This document shows positions 34,465-42,264 of a DNA stretch of 62,815 nt, piece after piece. The position numbers and the translations under genes were made by a program. The DNA is from Hymenobacter caeli. Lineage in GTDB: Bacteria > Bacteroidota > Bacteroidia > Cytophagales > Hymenobacteraceae. A model generated the notes under the pieces. It was not told the DNA's origin. It was given only the letters and a program-made list of their open reading frames with translations, and did no database searches. Position 1 is the stretch's first letter, and each line of letters opens with the position of its first letter. The DNA is taken from the NCBI RefSeq assembly GCF_013294115.1, contig NZ_JABSNP010000025.1:1-62815 (forward strand). Reading direction: 5' to 3'.

Positions 34465-34472
34465 TACCTTTG
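34465..34472 (+). promoter_or_regulatory. Putative -7 box of rsmA
   Basis: TACCTTTG matches TAnnTTTG and lies 38 bp before the rsmA ATG. I see no well-spaced -33 TTG. Confidence 0.4.
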
Positions 34473-34510
34473 CGGGCCCGGCGGGCCCTTTCGCCGCCTC
34501 ATTGCCGCGC

Positions 34511-35320
34511 ATGCATTCCCCCGTCAAGCCCAAAAAACACCTCGGCCAGCACTTCCTGGCCGACCCCAACATTGCCCGCCGCATCGTGGGGGCCCTGCGC
34601 CGGCCCGACGACGTGCGCGAGGTGCTCGAAATCGGGCCCGGCACGGGCGTGCTCACGCAATTCCTGCTGCAAGACGCGGCGTTCACGACCAGCGTGGTGG
34701 AAATCGACCCCGAGTCGGTGGCGTACCTGAAGGCCACGTACCCGGCACTCACGCCGCGCATTTTCGCTACTGATTTCTTGAAGCAAGACATTGGAGTGCT
34801 GTTTCCGGGGCAGCCGCTGGCCATCATCGGCAACTTTCCCTATAACATCAGCAGCCAGATTTTTTTCCAGGTGCTGGCCCACCGGCAGCAGGTGCGCGAG
34901 GTGGTGGGCATGCTCCAGAAAGAAGTGGCCGAGCGCCTGGCCGAGCCGCCCGGCTCGAAAACCTACGGCATCCTGAGCGTGCTGCTGCAAGCGTTCTACA
35001 CCATCGAGTACCTGTTCACGGTGCCGCCGCACGTATTTATTCCGCCGCCCAAGGTCGAGTCGGCCGTGGTGCGCCTCACCCGCAACGCCACCGAGCACCT
35101 GGGCTGCGACGAAAAGCTGTTTTTTCGCGTCGTAAAGCAAGCCTTTTCCACCCGCCGCAAAACCCTGCGCAACGCCCTGCGGCCCCTGGGCCTCTCGCCC
35201 GAGGCCATGGCCGGGGCGATTTTCGACCAGCGGGCCGAGCAGCTGGGCGTGGCGGAATTTGTGGGGTTGACGAAGCTGGTGGAGGCCTTTAGCGCAACGT
35301 CCCGCGAAGTTGAAAATTAA
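34511..35320 (+). CDS. rsmA: 16S rRNA (adenine1518-N6/adenine1519-N6)-dimethyltransferase
   Basis: This 269-residue enzyme dimethylates two adenines of 16S rRNA late in 30S assembly. ATG 34511 gives MHSPVKPKKHLGQHFLADPN, the conserved N terminus. The SAM loop is LEIGPGTGVLTQFLL and the catalytic motif is IGNFPYNISSQ (variant of NLPY). A late VESAVVRL is also typical. The last ~11 codons and the stop lie within an inverted-repeat arm that is copied in reverse just before the next gene. Confidence 0.96.
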   Translation: MHSPVKPKKHLGQHFLADPNIARRIVGALRRPDDVREVLEIGPGTGVLTQFLLQDAAFTTSVVEIDPESVAYLKATYPALTPRIFATDFLKQDIGVLFPGQPLAIIGNFPYNISSQIFFQVLAHRQQVREVVGMLQKEVAERLAEPPGSKTYGILSVLLQAFYTIEYLFTVPPHVFIPPPKVESAVVRLTRNATEHLGCDEKLFFRVVKQAFSTRRKTLRNALRPLGLSPEAMAGAIFDQRAEQLGVAEFVGLTKLVEAFSATSREVEN

Positions 35321-35415
35321 GTTTCGCTAAGGGATATAGACTTGCTTTTGACTGATTGACACCAACTAAACCTTCGCGAAACTTAATTTTCAACTTCGCG
35401 GGACCTTGCGCTAAA
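35288..35415. repeat. Inverted duplication of the rsmA 3' end
   Basis: Left arm 35288-35327 contains the final rsmA codons, its TAA and 7 more bases. Right arm 35376-35415 is its reverse complement with one mismatch in 40, ending on the A of the next gene's ATG. A 48-nt loop separates them. Confidence 0.9.
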
Positions 35416-36380
35416 TGAAGAGTACCTGCCTCGTCGTCGACGAAATGCATCCCACGCTGCTGCCGCTGCTGGCCGGCATCGGCGTGGCGGCCGACTACCG
35501 GCCTGAACTCACCGCAGCCGAGGTGCCCGGGGCCCTGGCGGCCAAGCCCTACGACGGGCTGGTGGTGCGCAGCAAGCTGCGCGTGACGGCCGAGCTGCTG
35601 GCCCGGGGCCCGGGGCTGTGCTACGTGGCCCGCGCCGGGGCCGGTGTGGACAACATCGACGAGGCGGCGCTGGCGGCGGCGGGCGTGACGCTGCTGAACG
35701 CGCCGGAGGGCAACCGCGACGCGGTGGGCGAGTTTGCCGTGGGGCTGCTGCTGAACCTGTTGCGCCACATCGGGCGGGCCGACGGCCAGGTACGCCAGGG
35801 TATTTGGAAGCGCGAAGCCAACCGCGGCGAGGAAGTGGGAGGGAAGACCATCGGCCTGCTCGGCTACGGGCACATGGGGCGGGCGTTTGCCCGGCGGCTA
35901 GGGGCCTTCGGGTGCACCGTGCTGGCCCACGACCACGACCCGGCGGTGCGCCCCGACGCCCACGCCGCGCTGGTGCCGCTGGCCGAATTGCAGGCCCGCG
36001 CCGACGTGCTCAGCCTGCACATCCCGTACTCGGCGGCCAACCACCACTTCGTAAACGAGGCATTTCTGGCCGGTTTCCAGCGGCCGCTGTGGCTGCTGAA
36101 CACGGCCCGCGGCGAGGTGCTCGACCACGCCGCGTTGGTGGACGGGCTGCAAACCGGGCGGCTGTACGGGGCGGCGCTCGACGTACTCGAAAACGAGCGG
36201 CTGGCCACGCTCTCGGGGGCCCAGGCGGCCCGGTTCGAATTCCTGAAAAATGCTGGTAACGTGCTGCTTACGCCCCACATCGGCGGCTGGACGCACCAGA
36301 GCTACCAGCGCATCAACGAGGTGCTGGTGGGCAAGCTGGCGGCGTTTTTGGGCGGCCGGCCGGGGGGGAGCGGGGAGTAA
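35415..36380 (+). CDS. D-2-hydroxyacid dehydrogenase family protein
   Basis: This 321-residue NAD-dependent dehydrogenase has the catalytic domain split around the Rossmann fold (KTIGLLGYGHMGRAFARRL, ~142-160). Catalytic residues are Arg in LLNTARGEVLDHAAL, Glu in VLENERLATL and His in LLTPHIGGWTHQS. The N-terminal half (AGAGVDNIDEAALAAAGVTLLNA...EGNRDAVGEFAV) is closest to phosphoglycerate dehydrogenases, but there is no ACT domain. A serine-pathway role is possible and not proven. The start codon's first base belongs to the inverted repeat. Confidence 0.88.
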   Translation: MKSTCLVVDEMHPTLLPLLAGIGVAADYRPELTAAEVPGALAAKPYDGLVVRSKLRVTAELLARGPGLCYVARAGAGVDNIDEAALAAAGVTLLNAPEGNRDAVGEFAVGLLLNLLRHIGRADGQVRQGIWKREANRGEEVGGKTIGLLGYGHMGRAFARRLGAFGCTVLAHDHDPAVRPDAHAALVPLAELQARADVLSLHIPYSAANHHFVNEAFLAGFQRPLWLLNTARGEVLDHAALVDGLQTGRLYGAALDVLENERLATLSGAQAARFEFLKNAGNVLLTPHIGGWTHQSYQRINEVLVGKLAAFLGGRPGGSGE

Positions 36381-36392
36381 TTGGGTTTGTAG

Positions 36393-36400
36393 TATCTTTG
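36393..36400 (+). promoter_or_regulatory. Putative -7 box of greA
   Basis: TATCTTTG matches TAnnTTTG and sits 13 bp past the dehydrogenase stop. Transcription from it would start a leader that includes the hairpin at 36418-36450. Confidence 0.4.
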
Positions 36401-36417
36401 CCCCGAACCTAACGCAG

Positions 36418-36459
36418 GGAGAACGGTTGGCCGCGTGCCAGCCGTTCTCCTTGCTTTTT
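36418..36459 (+). terminator. Terminator-like hairpin in the greA leader
   Basis: Arms 36418-36431 and 36437-36450 (14 bp, one G-T pair) with a 5-nt loop are followed by TTGCTTTTT. It terminates the upstream dehydrogenase message or, if the 36393 box is used, acts as a leader attenuator of greA. Confidence 0.65.
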
Positions 36460-36488
36460 AGCCAACCCGCAACCCCACCCAATTCATC

Positions 36489-36962
36489 ATGGCCACCATC
36501 AATTATTACACCCCCGAGGGCCTGCAAAAACTGAAAGACGAGCTGCAAGACCTGAAAGTGAAGGGCCGCGCCAAGGCCGCCGAAGACCTGCGCGAAGCCC
36601 GCGATAAAGGCGACCTGAGCGAAAACGCCGAGTACGACGCCGCCAAGGACGCCCAGGGCCTGCTGGAGCTGAAAATATCGAAGCTCGAGGAAGTGGTGGG
36701 CAACGCCCGCGAACTCGACGAAACCAACATGGATTTCAGCAAAGTGCTCATCCTGAGCAAGGTGAAGCTGAAAAACACCAAGAACAACACCGTGCTGAAC
36801 TACACGCTGGTGGCCGAAGAGGAAGCCAACCTCGCCAGTGGCAAAATCTCCGTCAAGTCGCCCATCGGCAAGGGCCTGCTGGGCAAATCGGTGGGCGACG
36901 TGGCCGAAATCACGGTGCCCGCCGGCAAGCTCGAATTTGAAGTGCTGGAGATTACGCGGTAG
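36489..36962 (+). CDS. greA: Transcription elongation factor GreA
   Basis: This 157-residue RNA polymerase factor rescues backtracked complexes by stimulating transcript cleavage. It begins MATINYYTPEGLQKLKDELQ. The coiled-coil tip holds the acidic signature DKGDLSENAEYDAAKDAQG (~38-56). The C-terminal FKBP-like domain has ISVKSPIGKGLLGKSVGD. The length is normal. Confidence 0.96.
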   Translation: MATINYYTPEGLQKLKDELQDLKVKGRAKAAEDLREARDKGDLSENAEYDAAKDAQGLLELKISKLEEVVGNARELDETNMDFSKVLILSKVKLKNTKNNTVLNYTLVAEEEANLASGKISVKSPIGKGLLGKSVGDVAEITVPAGKLEFEVLEITR

Positions 36963-36970
36963 GGTATCTC

Positions 36971-37125
36971 TAGCTGTTAGCTTCTAGCTCCTAGCTGTTA
37001 GCTTTTTTGAGAGTGAATCGGGAGGCCGCGGGCGCAAGTCGGCGGCCTTCTGTCGTTAATTAGCGGCATCGTTCGGGGCCGTTGGCAAAAAGCTAACCGC
37101 CATCGGCCAGCAGCTAACAGCTAAA
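36971..37125. repeat. AGCT-repeat arrays flanking the greA-HIT intergenic region
   Basis: A left block (36971-37007) has TAGCTGTTAGCT twice plus related units. On the right, AAAAAGCTAAC (37087-37097) and AGCAGCTAACAGCTA (37109-37123) are reverse-complementary to parts of it. It is the same unit as at 21512-21617. Confidence 0.75.
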
Positions 37126-37129
37126 TAAA

Positions 37130-37969
37130 ATGCCTTCCATCTTTTCCCGCATCGTTTCGGGCGAGCTTCCCGCCTACAAAGTGGCCGAGGACGGCCAGCA
37201 CCTGGCTTTTCTCGACATTACGCCCCTGGTGGAAGGCCACACGCTGGTGATTCCCAAGCGGGAAATCGACTACATTTTCGACCTGCCGCCCGCCGAGCTG
37301 GCGGCCCTGCACGTGTTTGCGCAGCGCGTGGCCAAGGGCGTGCAAGCGGCCGTGCCGTGCCAGCGCATCGGCGTGGCCGTGGTGGGGCTGGAGGTGCCCC
37401 ACGCCCACATCCACCTCATCCCGATGAACAAGGTGGCGGACATGAACTTCGCCAACCCCAAAACAACGGTGGCCCCCGAGCGGATGCAGGCCCTGGCCGC
37501 CGCCATTGCCGCGCAAGTGGACGGCGGCAGCGGCCTGGCCGAAGCCGCCGCCAGCGCCGCGCCCGCCGCGCCGGCCAACGATGCCACGGTGCAGCAGCTG
37601 CAAAAGCTGACGGCGGGCCTGAACTTCGTCTCCGAATCGGAGGCCCCGCTCGAAGCCGTGAGCTACGCCGCCCCGGCCGGCGACCTGGCCCCCGCCGCGC
37701 TGCTGAAAGCGCTGGGCGAGCCGGCCGGCCCCAAGGTGAGCACCAAGGAATTGACCGACTTCCTAAGCCAGCACACCGCCGACAACGGCGTGCTGCACGA
37801 CGCGGCCCTGGCCAACCGCTACAAGGCCCTGCAAGTGTACCTAAAGCAGGAGCTGGACGGCGTGCAGGTGTACCTGCTGGGCCCCGGGCCGCAAATCCAC
37901 GCCTACGCGCTGGGCCGCGACGCCAACGGCCGCCTGGCCGGCTTCAAAACCGTGCTTACGCAAACATGA
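37130..37969 (+). CDS. HIT-domain hydrolase fused to a NuiA-like nuclease inhibitor
   Basis: This is a 279-residue two-domain protein. Residues 1-~125 are a HIT nucleotide hydrolase/transferase with the triad HAHIH (His91, 93, 95) and start MPSIFSRIVSGELPAYKV. A ~20-residue Ala-rich linker follows. Residues ~150-279 resemble cyanobacterial NuiA: LTAGLNFVSESEAPLE (SESE at 168-171), then RYKALQVYLKQEL and VQVYLLG, closing NGRLAGFKTVLTQT. In NuiA the SESE glutamate and the C-terminal Thr reach the active site of the nuclease NucA; this protein keeps both and also ends in Thr. No signal peptide. It overlaps the FkbM gene by 4 bp (ATGA). Confidence 0.82.
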   Translation: MPSIFSRIVSGELPAYKVAEDGQHLAFLDITPLVEGHTLVIPKREIDYIFDLPPAELAALHVFAQRVAKGVQAAVPCQRIGVAVVGLEVPHAHIHLIPMNKVADMNFANPKTTVAPERMQALAAAIAAQVDGGSGLAEAAASAAPAAPANDATVQQLQKLTAGLNFVSESEAPLEAVSYAAPAGDLAPAALLKALGEPAGPKVSTKELTDFLSQHTADNGVLHDAALANRYKALQVYLKQELDGVQVYLLGPGPQIHAYALGRDANGRLAGFKTVLTQT

Positions 37970-38838
37970 GGCGAGGGCCGTCCTTGTTTATAAAAGCGCT
38001 GCTGGCCGCGGGGTTCCGGCTGCTGTTCCGGCTGCCGGCGCTGCGGGGTACCTATTTCGGGTTTTACCAGCGGGTGTTTGCGCCGTGGCAGCTGTTCGAC
38101 GGGGTGCGCAAGACGGTGCGCTACGGGCCGGGCCTGCGCCTGCACTTGCGGTTGGAGGACTGGATTCAACAGAACATTTATTTTCTCGGCGGCTACGAGG
38201 AGCCGGGCCAGCGCTTTCTGGAACGCTACTTGCGGCCGGGCGACGTGTTCATCGACGTCGGCGCCAACATTGGCCTCTACGCCCTGGCGGCGGCGCGGCG
38301 GGTGGGGCCCCGGGGGCGGGTGCACGCATTTGAGCCGGTGCCGGATACGGCGGCCCGCCTGCGCCAGCACGTGGCCCTGAACGAACTGGCCAACATAACG
38401 GTGGTGGAAATGGCCGTGAGCAACGCGCCCGGCCCCGTGGCCATCTACCTGCCCCCGGCGAGCAATTCGGGCATGGCCTCCCTGTACGCCTACACGGCGG
38501 AACTGCACGCGCTGGCCACGGTGTCGGCCACGACGCTGGACGCCTACACGGCCGGCTGGGCGGCGGTGCGCCTGGTGAAGCTGGACATTGAGGGCGCGGA
38601 ATGGCAGGCGTTGCAGGGCATGGCGCGGCTGCTGGCCACGCAGCGCCCCGCCCTGCTGCTGGAACTGGAGCCGGGCATCCTGGCCCAGATGGAGCATTCC
38701 GCCGCCGGCATCGCCCAGTGGCTGGCCGGGTTCGGCTACCGGCCGCATTACGTGCAAGCCGATGGGTCGCTCGGCACGCACGCCGCCCCGGCAACCGGCT
38801 TCAACAACGTGGTGTTTCTGCCGCCGACGGGGCCGTAG
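37966..38838 (+). CDS. FkbM-family SAM methyltransferase
   Basis: This is a 290-residue methyltransferase starting at ATG 37966 within the ATGA overlap of the upstream gene. The SAM-binding loop is VFIDVGANIGLYALAAAR (~91-108), with VHAFEPVPDTAARLRQH after it. LVKLDIEGAEWQALQGM (~203-220) is the FkbM signature. Members O-methylate sugars or small molecules; the acceptor is unknown. The hydrophobic N terminus (LFIKALLAAGFRLLFRLP) may lie on the membrane. Confidence 0.88.
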   Translation: MRRGPSLFIKALLAAGFRLLFRLPALRGTYFGFYQRVFAPWQLFDGVRKTVRYGPGLRLHLRLEDWIQQNIYFLGGYEEPGQRFLERYLRPGDVFIDVGANIGLYALAAARRVGPRGRVHAFEPVPDTAARLRQHVALNELANITVVEMAVSNAPGPVAIYLPPASNSGMASLYAYTAELHALATVSATTLDAYTAGWAAVRLVKLDIEGAEWQALQGMARLLATQRPALLLELEPGILAQMEHSAAGIAQWLAGFGYRPHYVQADGSLGTHAAPATGFNNVVFLPPTGP

Positions 38839-39045
38839 CCAAGCGGGCCTCCGAGGCCGGGGTGGTTGCAGATGCACGCCGTTGGGGCCGGTTTACAGGG
38901 AGTTGTTCAGCATTTTTTGAACAGGTTTAAAGTCTTCGCGCGGGCCCAGGGGGTGAAAACACGAGCACCGATTTTAGCCCTTGACTATGGCAGCTTGTGT
39001 TAACAGCTTGTAAAAATTTGATATTTCCTACTTAACAAAGACGCC

Positions 39046-40686
39046 GTGCAAACCTTCTTTACACTTTTTTTAGCCCTCGTTGTGGCCCTGCCCGCCGCGG
39101 CCCAGGCCCTGGTCGTGCCCACGCCGGTGGCGACGACCTTGCAACAAATCAGCGCCGCTGGCTTCAAGGCCCACGTGCAGTACCTGGCCGACGACCGCCT
39201 GCGCGGCCGCCTGCCCGGCACGCCCGGCTACCAAATGGCCGTGGACTACGTAACGGCCCAGTTCCAGCAAATGGGCGTGCGGCCGGCCGGCGAAAACGGG
39301 GGCTTTACCCAGAAAGTGCGGCTGCGGCGGGCCTTCGTCGAGCCCGGGGCCCTGCTGCTGCGGCAGCCCGCGCAGGGGCCCGCCCAGCCGCTGGCCTACG
39401 GCACCGATTTCACGGTGTACCCCAACCCCGGCCAGGCCGAGGTGCGGGTAGAAGCCCCGCTGGTGTTTGCCGGCTACGGCATCAGCGCCCCCGAGCTGGG
39501 CTACGACGACTACGCGGGCCTCGACGCCAATGGAAAAATTGTGGTGCTCACGCGCCAGCCGCAGCGGCAGTTCGGCGACAACGAGCAGCAGTACTTCGGC
39601 GACCTGCGCACCAAGCTCGAAACCGCCGCCCGCCACGGCGCGCTGGGCGTGCTGCTGGCCGACTACAAGGCCGGGGCCCTGCCGGTGCCGGCCCCTAAGG
39701 GCGCGGTGAGCGCGCTGGGCCCCGACGGCCAGGTGGCGGTGTCGCGCAGCTACGCGCCCGGCCCGGCGCAGCTGGTGGGGGCCCTAAGCGCGGCGGCCCT
39801 GCAAACGCTGTTTGCCGGCGCGGCCGCCGACACGGCCCAGGCGCTGGCCGCCCTGCGGGCCGGCCATCCTGCCTCGCAGGCGCTGCCGGGCCGCCTGCTG
39901 GCCGCCTACCGCAGCCGCTACCAGGACGTGGACAGCTACAACGTGGTGGGCAAAATCGAGGGCTCGGACGCGCGGCTGAAAAGCGAGTACGTGGTGCACA
40001 GCGCCCACCTCGACCACCTCGGCGTGGGGGCCCCCGTGAACGGCGACTCGATTTATAACGGGGCCCACGACAACGCCACCGGCGTGGCCACGGTGCTGGA
40101 AATGGCCCGCGCCTACGGCCGGCTGCGGGTCAAGCCCCGGCGCTCGGTGCTGTTCGTGCTGGTGACGGGCGAGGAAATGGGCCTGCTGGGCTCGGCGTAT
40201 TTCGCCCGGTTCCCGACCGTGCCGAAAGCCGCGCTGGTGGCCGACGTGAACACCGACATGCCCACCATCATCGCGCCGCTGCTGGCCGTGGTGCCGCTGG
40301 GGGCCGCCCACTCGTCGCTGCTGGGGCCCGTGGTGGCCGCCGCCGCCTACCTGGGCCTGGCGGTGGAAGACGACCCCGAGCCGGCGCAGCACCGCTTCAT
40401 CCGCAGCGACCAGTACAGCTTTGTGGTGCAAGGCATTCCGGCCCTGCACCTCAAGTACGGCAACAAGACGGCCGACGGCAAAAACAACCTCAGCGAGCAG
40501 GTGCAAAAGTGGCGGGCCCTGACCTACCACAAGCCCCAGGACAACTTCGCCGGCGGCACCTTCGACTGGGACGCGGGCCGCAAGTACGCGCAGCTCAATT
40601 TCCTCGTCGGCTACCAGGTGGCCCAGGCCACCGCCCGCCCCACCTGGAACAAGGGCGACTTTTTCGGGGCCCGGTTTGGGCGGTAG
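39046..40686 (+). CDS. Exported M28-family metallopeptidase
   Basis: This 546-residue zinc aminopeptidase uses a GTG start giving a signal peptide (QTFFTLFLALVVALPAAAQA). Residues ~100-290 carry a PA-type insert (VEAPLVFAGYGISAPELGYDDYAG). Zinc ligands are visible as VHSAHLDHLGVG, GAHDNATGVATVLEMA and VTGEEMGLLGSAYF; a later His in FIRSDQYSFVVQGIP-type context fits the family. It probably trims peptides in the periplasm. A short gap leads to a lipoprotein gene. Confidence 0.92.
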   Translation: MQTFFTLFLALVVALPAAAQALVVPTPVATTLQQISAAGFKAHVQYLADDRLRGRLPGTPGYQMAVDYVTAQFQQMGVRPAGENGGFTQKVRLRRAFVEPGALLLRQPAQGPAQPLAYGTDFTVYPNPGQAEVRVEAPLVFAGYGISAPELGYDDYAGLDANGKIVVLTRQPQRQFGDNEQQYFGDLRTKLETAARHGALGVLLADYKAGALPVPAPKGAVSALGPDGQVAVSRSYAPGPAQLVGALSAAALQTLFAGAAADTAQALAALRAGHPASQALPGRLLAAYRSRYQDVDSYNVVGKIEGSDARLKSEYVVHSAHLDHLGVGAPVNGDSIYNGAHDNATGVATVLEMARAYGRLRVKPRRSVLFVLVTGEEMGLLGSAYFARFPTVPKAALVADVNTDMPTIIAPLLAVVPLGAAHSSLLGPVVAAAAYLGLAVEDDPEPAQHRFIRSDQYSFVVQGIPALHLKYGNKTADGKNNLSEQVQKWRALTYHKPQDNFAGGTFDWDAGRKYAQLNFLVGYQVAQATARPTWNKGDFFGARFGR

Positions 40687-40703
40687 CATTTGGCGACAAC
40701 GAT

Positions 40704-41318
40704 ATGCGCAAGCTATTCTCTTTAAAATCCGGTTGGTTGGCGGTGGGCTTCTGCGGGGTGCTTGGTGCCTCTTGCGTACCGCAGGCTTTTGAGCAGGCGG
40801 ACTATAAATCGCACCTAACCCCAAACGAAAAAACGGAACTGGCCGCAGGACGGACAGTAAATAAGATGCATTCTTCTTATTGGCGTTTCCATCCAAGTCA
40901 ACTCTATTGGGCAGGGCCCCTGCGTGTTAAGCCACTGCCGAACGGAAAACTAAAATTCATTCCGTTTGGCAACTGGAAGCAGTACGATGAAAAAGGCGGC
41001 CTTTTGTGCGAGTCGACTTATATAGCGACGGACATAGGCAGCGCCGGCCACAGCCGGATGCACTACCCAGCGGGCTTTCTGCAAGCGGTGACGGACGGAT
41101 GGGTGGCCCAATTGAACGGCGATTCGGTGCTGGTGGGGCGTATAGTACAGTTCAACGGAGGCAACGAGAAAGACACCGCCTATGTGGAGAAGCGCTGGTT
41201 CAAGAATGGCAAATCTGTGCGGCCAGCCGTTCGCTCACTCGATTTGCAGGGGCTGCGTCCGGTCCCGAAGCACTATAAATCTGCTCGGCAAGCGCCGGCC
41301 GCCGACGATAGCCGGTAA
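40704..41318 (+). CDS. Lipoprotein of unknown function, AT-richer than neighbours
   Basis: This 204-residue protein starts at ATG 40704 with a lipobox (GFCGVLGASCVPQAF, Cys ~25). FGNWKQYDEKGGLLCEST and VEKRWFKNGKSV recall MORN/YwqK-type repeats, but the match is weak. Base composition is clearly lower in GC than the flanking genes, and codon use is more mixed, so it may have been acquired. It is followed by a hairpin terminator. Confidence 0.6.
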   Translation: MRKLFSLKSGWLAVGFCGVLGASCVPQAFEQADYKSHLTPNEKTELAAGRTVNKMHSSYWRFHPSQLYWAGPLRVKPLPNGKLKFIPFGNWKQYDEKGGLLCESTYIATDIGSAGHSRMHYPAGFLQAVTDGWVAQLNGDSVLVGRIVQFNGGNEKDTAYVEKRWFKNGKSVRPAVRSLDLQGLRPVPKHYKSARQAPAADDSR

Positions 41319-41353
41319 TGAATGCAACCACCTTCATCATCATAAGTCTATTC

Positions 41354-41382
41354 AAAAGCCTCGGCATTTTGCTGAGGCTTTT
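41354..41382 (+). terminator. Hairpin terminator after the lipoprotein gene
   Basis: AAAAGCCTCGGC (41354-41365) pairs with GCTGAGGCTTTT (41371-41382) with one G-T pair and a 5-nt loop. Confidence 0.8.
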
Positions 41383-41403
41383 CACTTATTTAGCCCCACC
41401 CGC

Positions 41404-42264
41404 ATGGCTCGTCTGCTTTTTCTCGGCTTCTTCTTGCTGCAAACCTGGTCGGCCTGGGCCCTGAAGCCAGTGGCTAAGTGGTGGGCCAAGCCCGACACGC
41501 TAGGGCTTCGTTACCAAGACTTGACCCTCACCACGCCCGACCACGTGCATTTGGCCGCCTGGATAATAGCGCCCACGGCCGGCGTGCCCGACCAGCATAC
41601 AACGGTGGTAGTGGCGTATGGCGACGCTGGCAACATGGCTTCCTGCATATTTCCGGCGGCGGCGCTGGCCGCGCAGGGTTACCAGGTGCTGCTGTTCGAC
41701 TACCGCGGCTTTGGACACAGCGAGGCCTTTGCCATCAACGAGGACTACCTGTACTACCCCGAGTTTACCACCGACCTGCGCACGGCCCTGGCCGAGGCCC
41801 GGCGGCGCGGACCTCGGCAGCGCGTGGGCATTATGGGCCTATCGATGGGTTCAATAATGGGCGCGGAAGTGGCCGCGACCACCCACTGTGAATTCCTAAT
41901 AACCGAAGGGTACGTAGCCAATCCGCAAGGCGTGGTGGCATACTACCGGCACGCGCGCCCCAAGCGGCCGGTCATCCTGCTGCCCGCCGAAGCCACGAGT
42001 TACGGCCGGGTAGCGCCCAAAGTCAACTGTCCCTGGCTGTTCATCGCCGGCACCGAAGACCCCGTGACGACCTTGGCCGATTCAATGGCTACCGCCCGGG
42101 CGGCCCACCGGCAGCAGCGGCGCGAGGTACTCCCCGTCGTGTGCGGCCACTTGGGGGCGATGGAAGAACTGTCGAAAAAAGAACCGGAAAAAGGTTACGG
42201 CGACGCCTACGTGCGGGCCATCACGCAGTTTCTGGCAGGTGAGCTGGTAGCCGCGAAGGGCTAA
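41404..42264 (+). CDS. Alpha/beta hydrolase
   Basis: This 286-residue serine hydrolase begins at ATG 41404 with a hydrophobic export signal (MARLLFLGFFLLQTWSAWA). Motifs: oxyanion region VVVAYGDAGNMAS, VLLFDYRGFGHSE, nucleophile elbow MGLSMGSIMG, acid in FIAGTEDPVT and His in VVCGHLGAME. It resembles BEM46/YqkD-type hydrolases. The substrate is not evident. Its stop overlaps by 4 bp with the stop of the convergent nuclease gene. Confidence 0.82.
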   Translation: MARLLFLGFFLLQTWSAWALKPVAKWWAKPDTLGLRYQDLTLTTPDHVHLAAWIIAPTAGVPDQHTTVVVAYGDAGNMASCIFPAAALAAQGYQVLLFDYRGFGHSEAFAINEDYLYYPEFTTDLRTALAEARRRGPRQRVGIMGLSMGSIMGAEVAATTHCEFLITEGYVANPQGVVAYYRHARPKRPVILLPAEATSYGRVAPKVNCPWLFIAGTEDPVTTLADSMATARAAHRQQRREVLPVVCGHLGAMEELSKKEPEKGYGDAYVRAITQFLAGELVAAKG

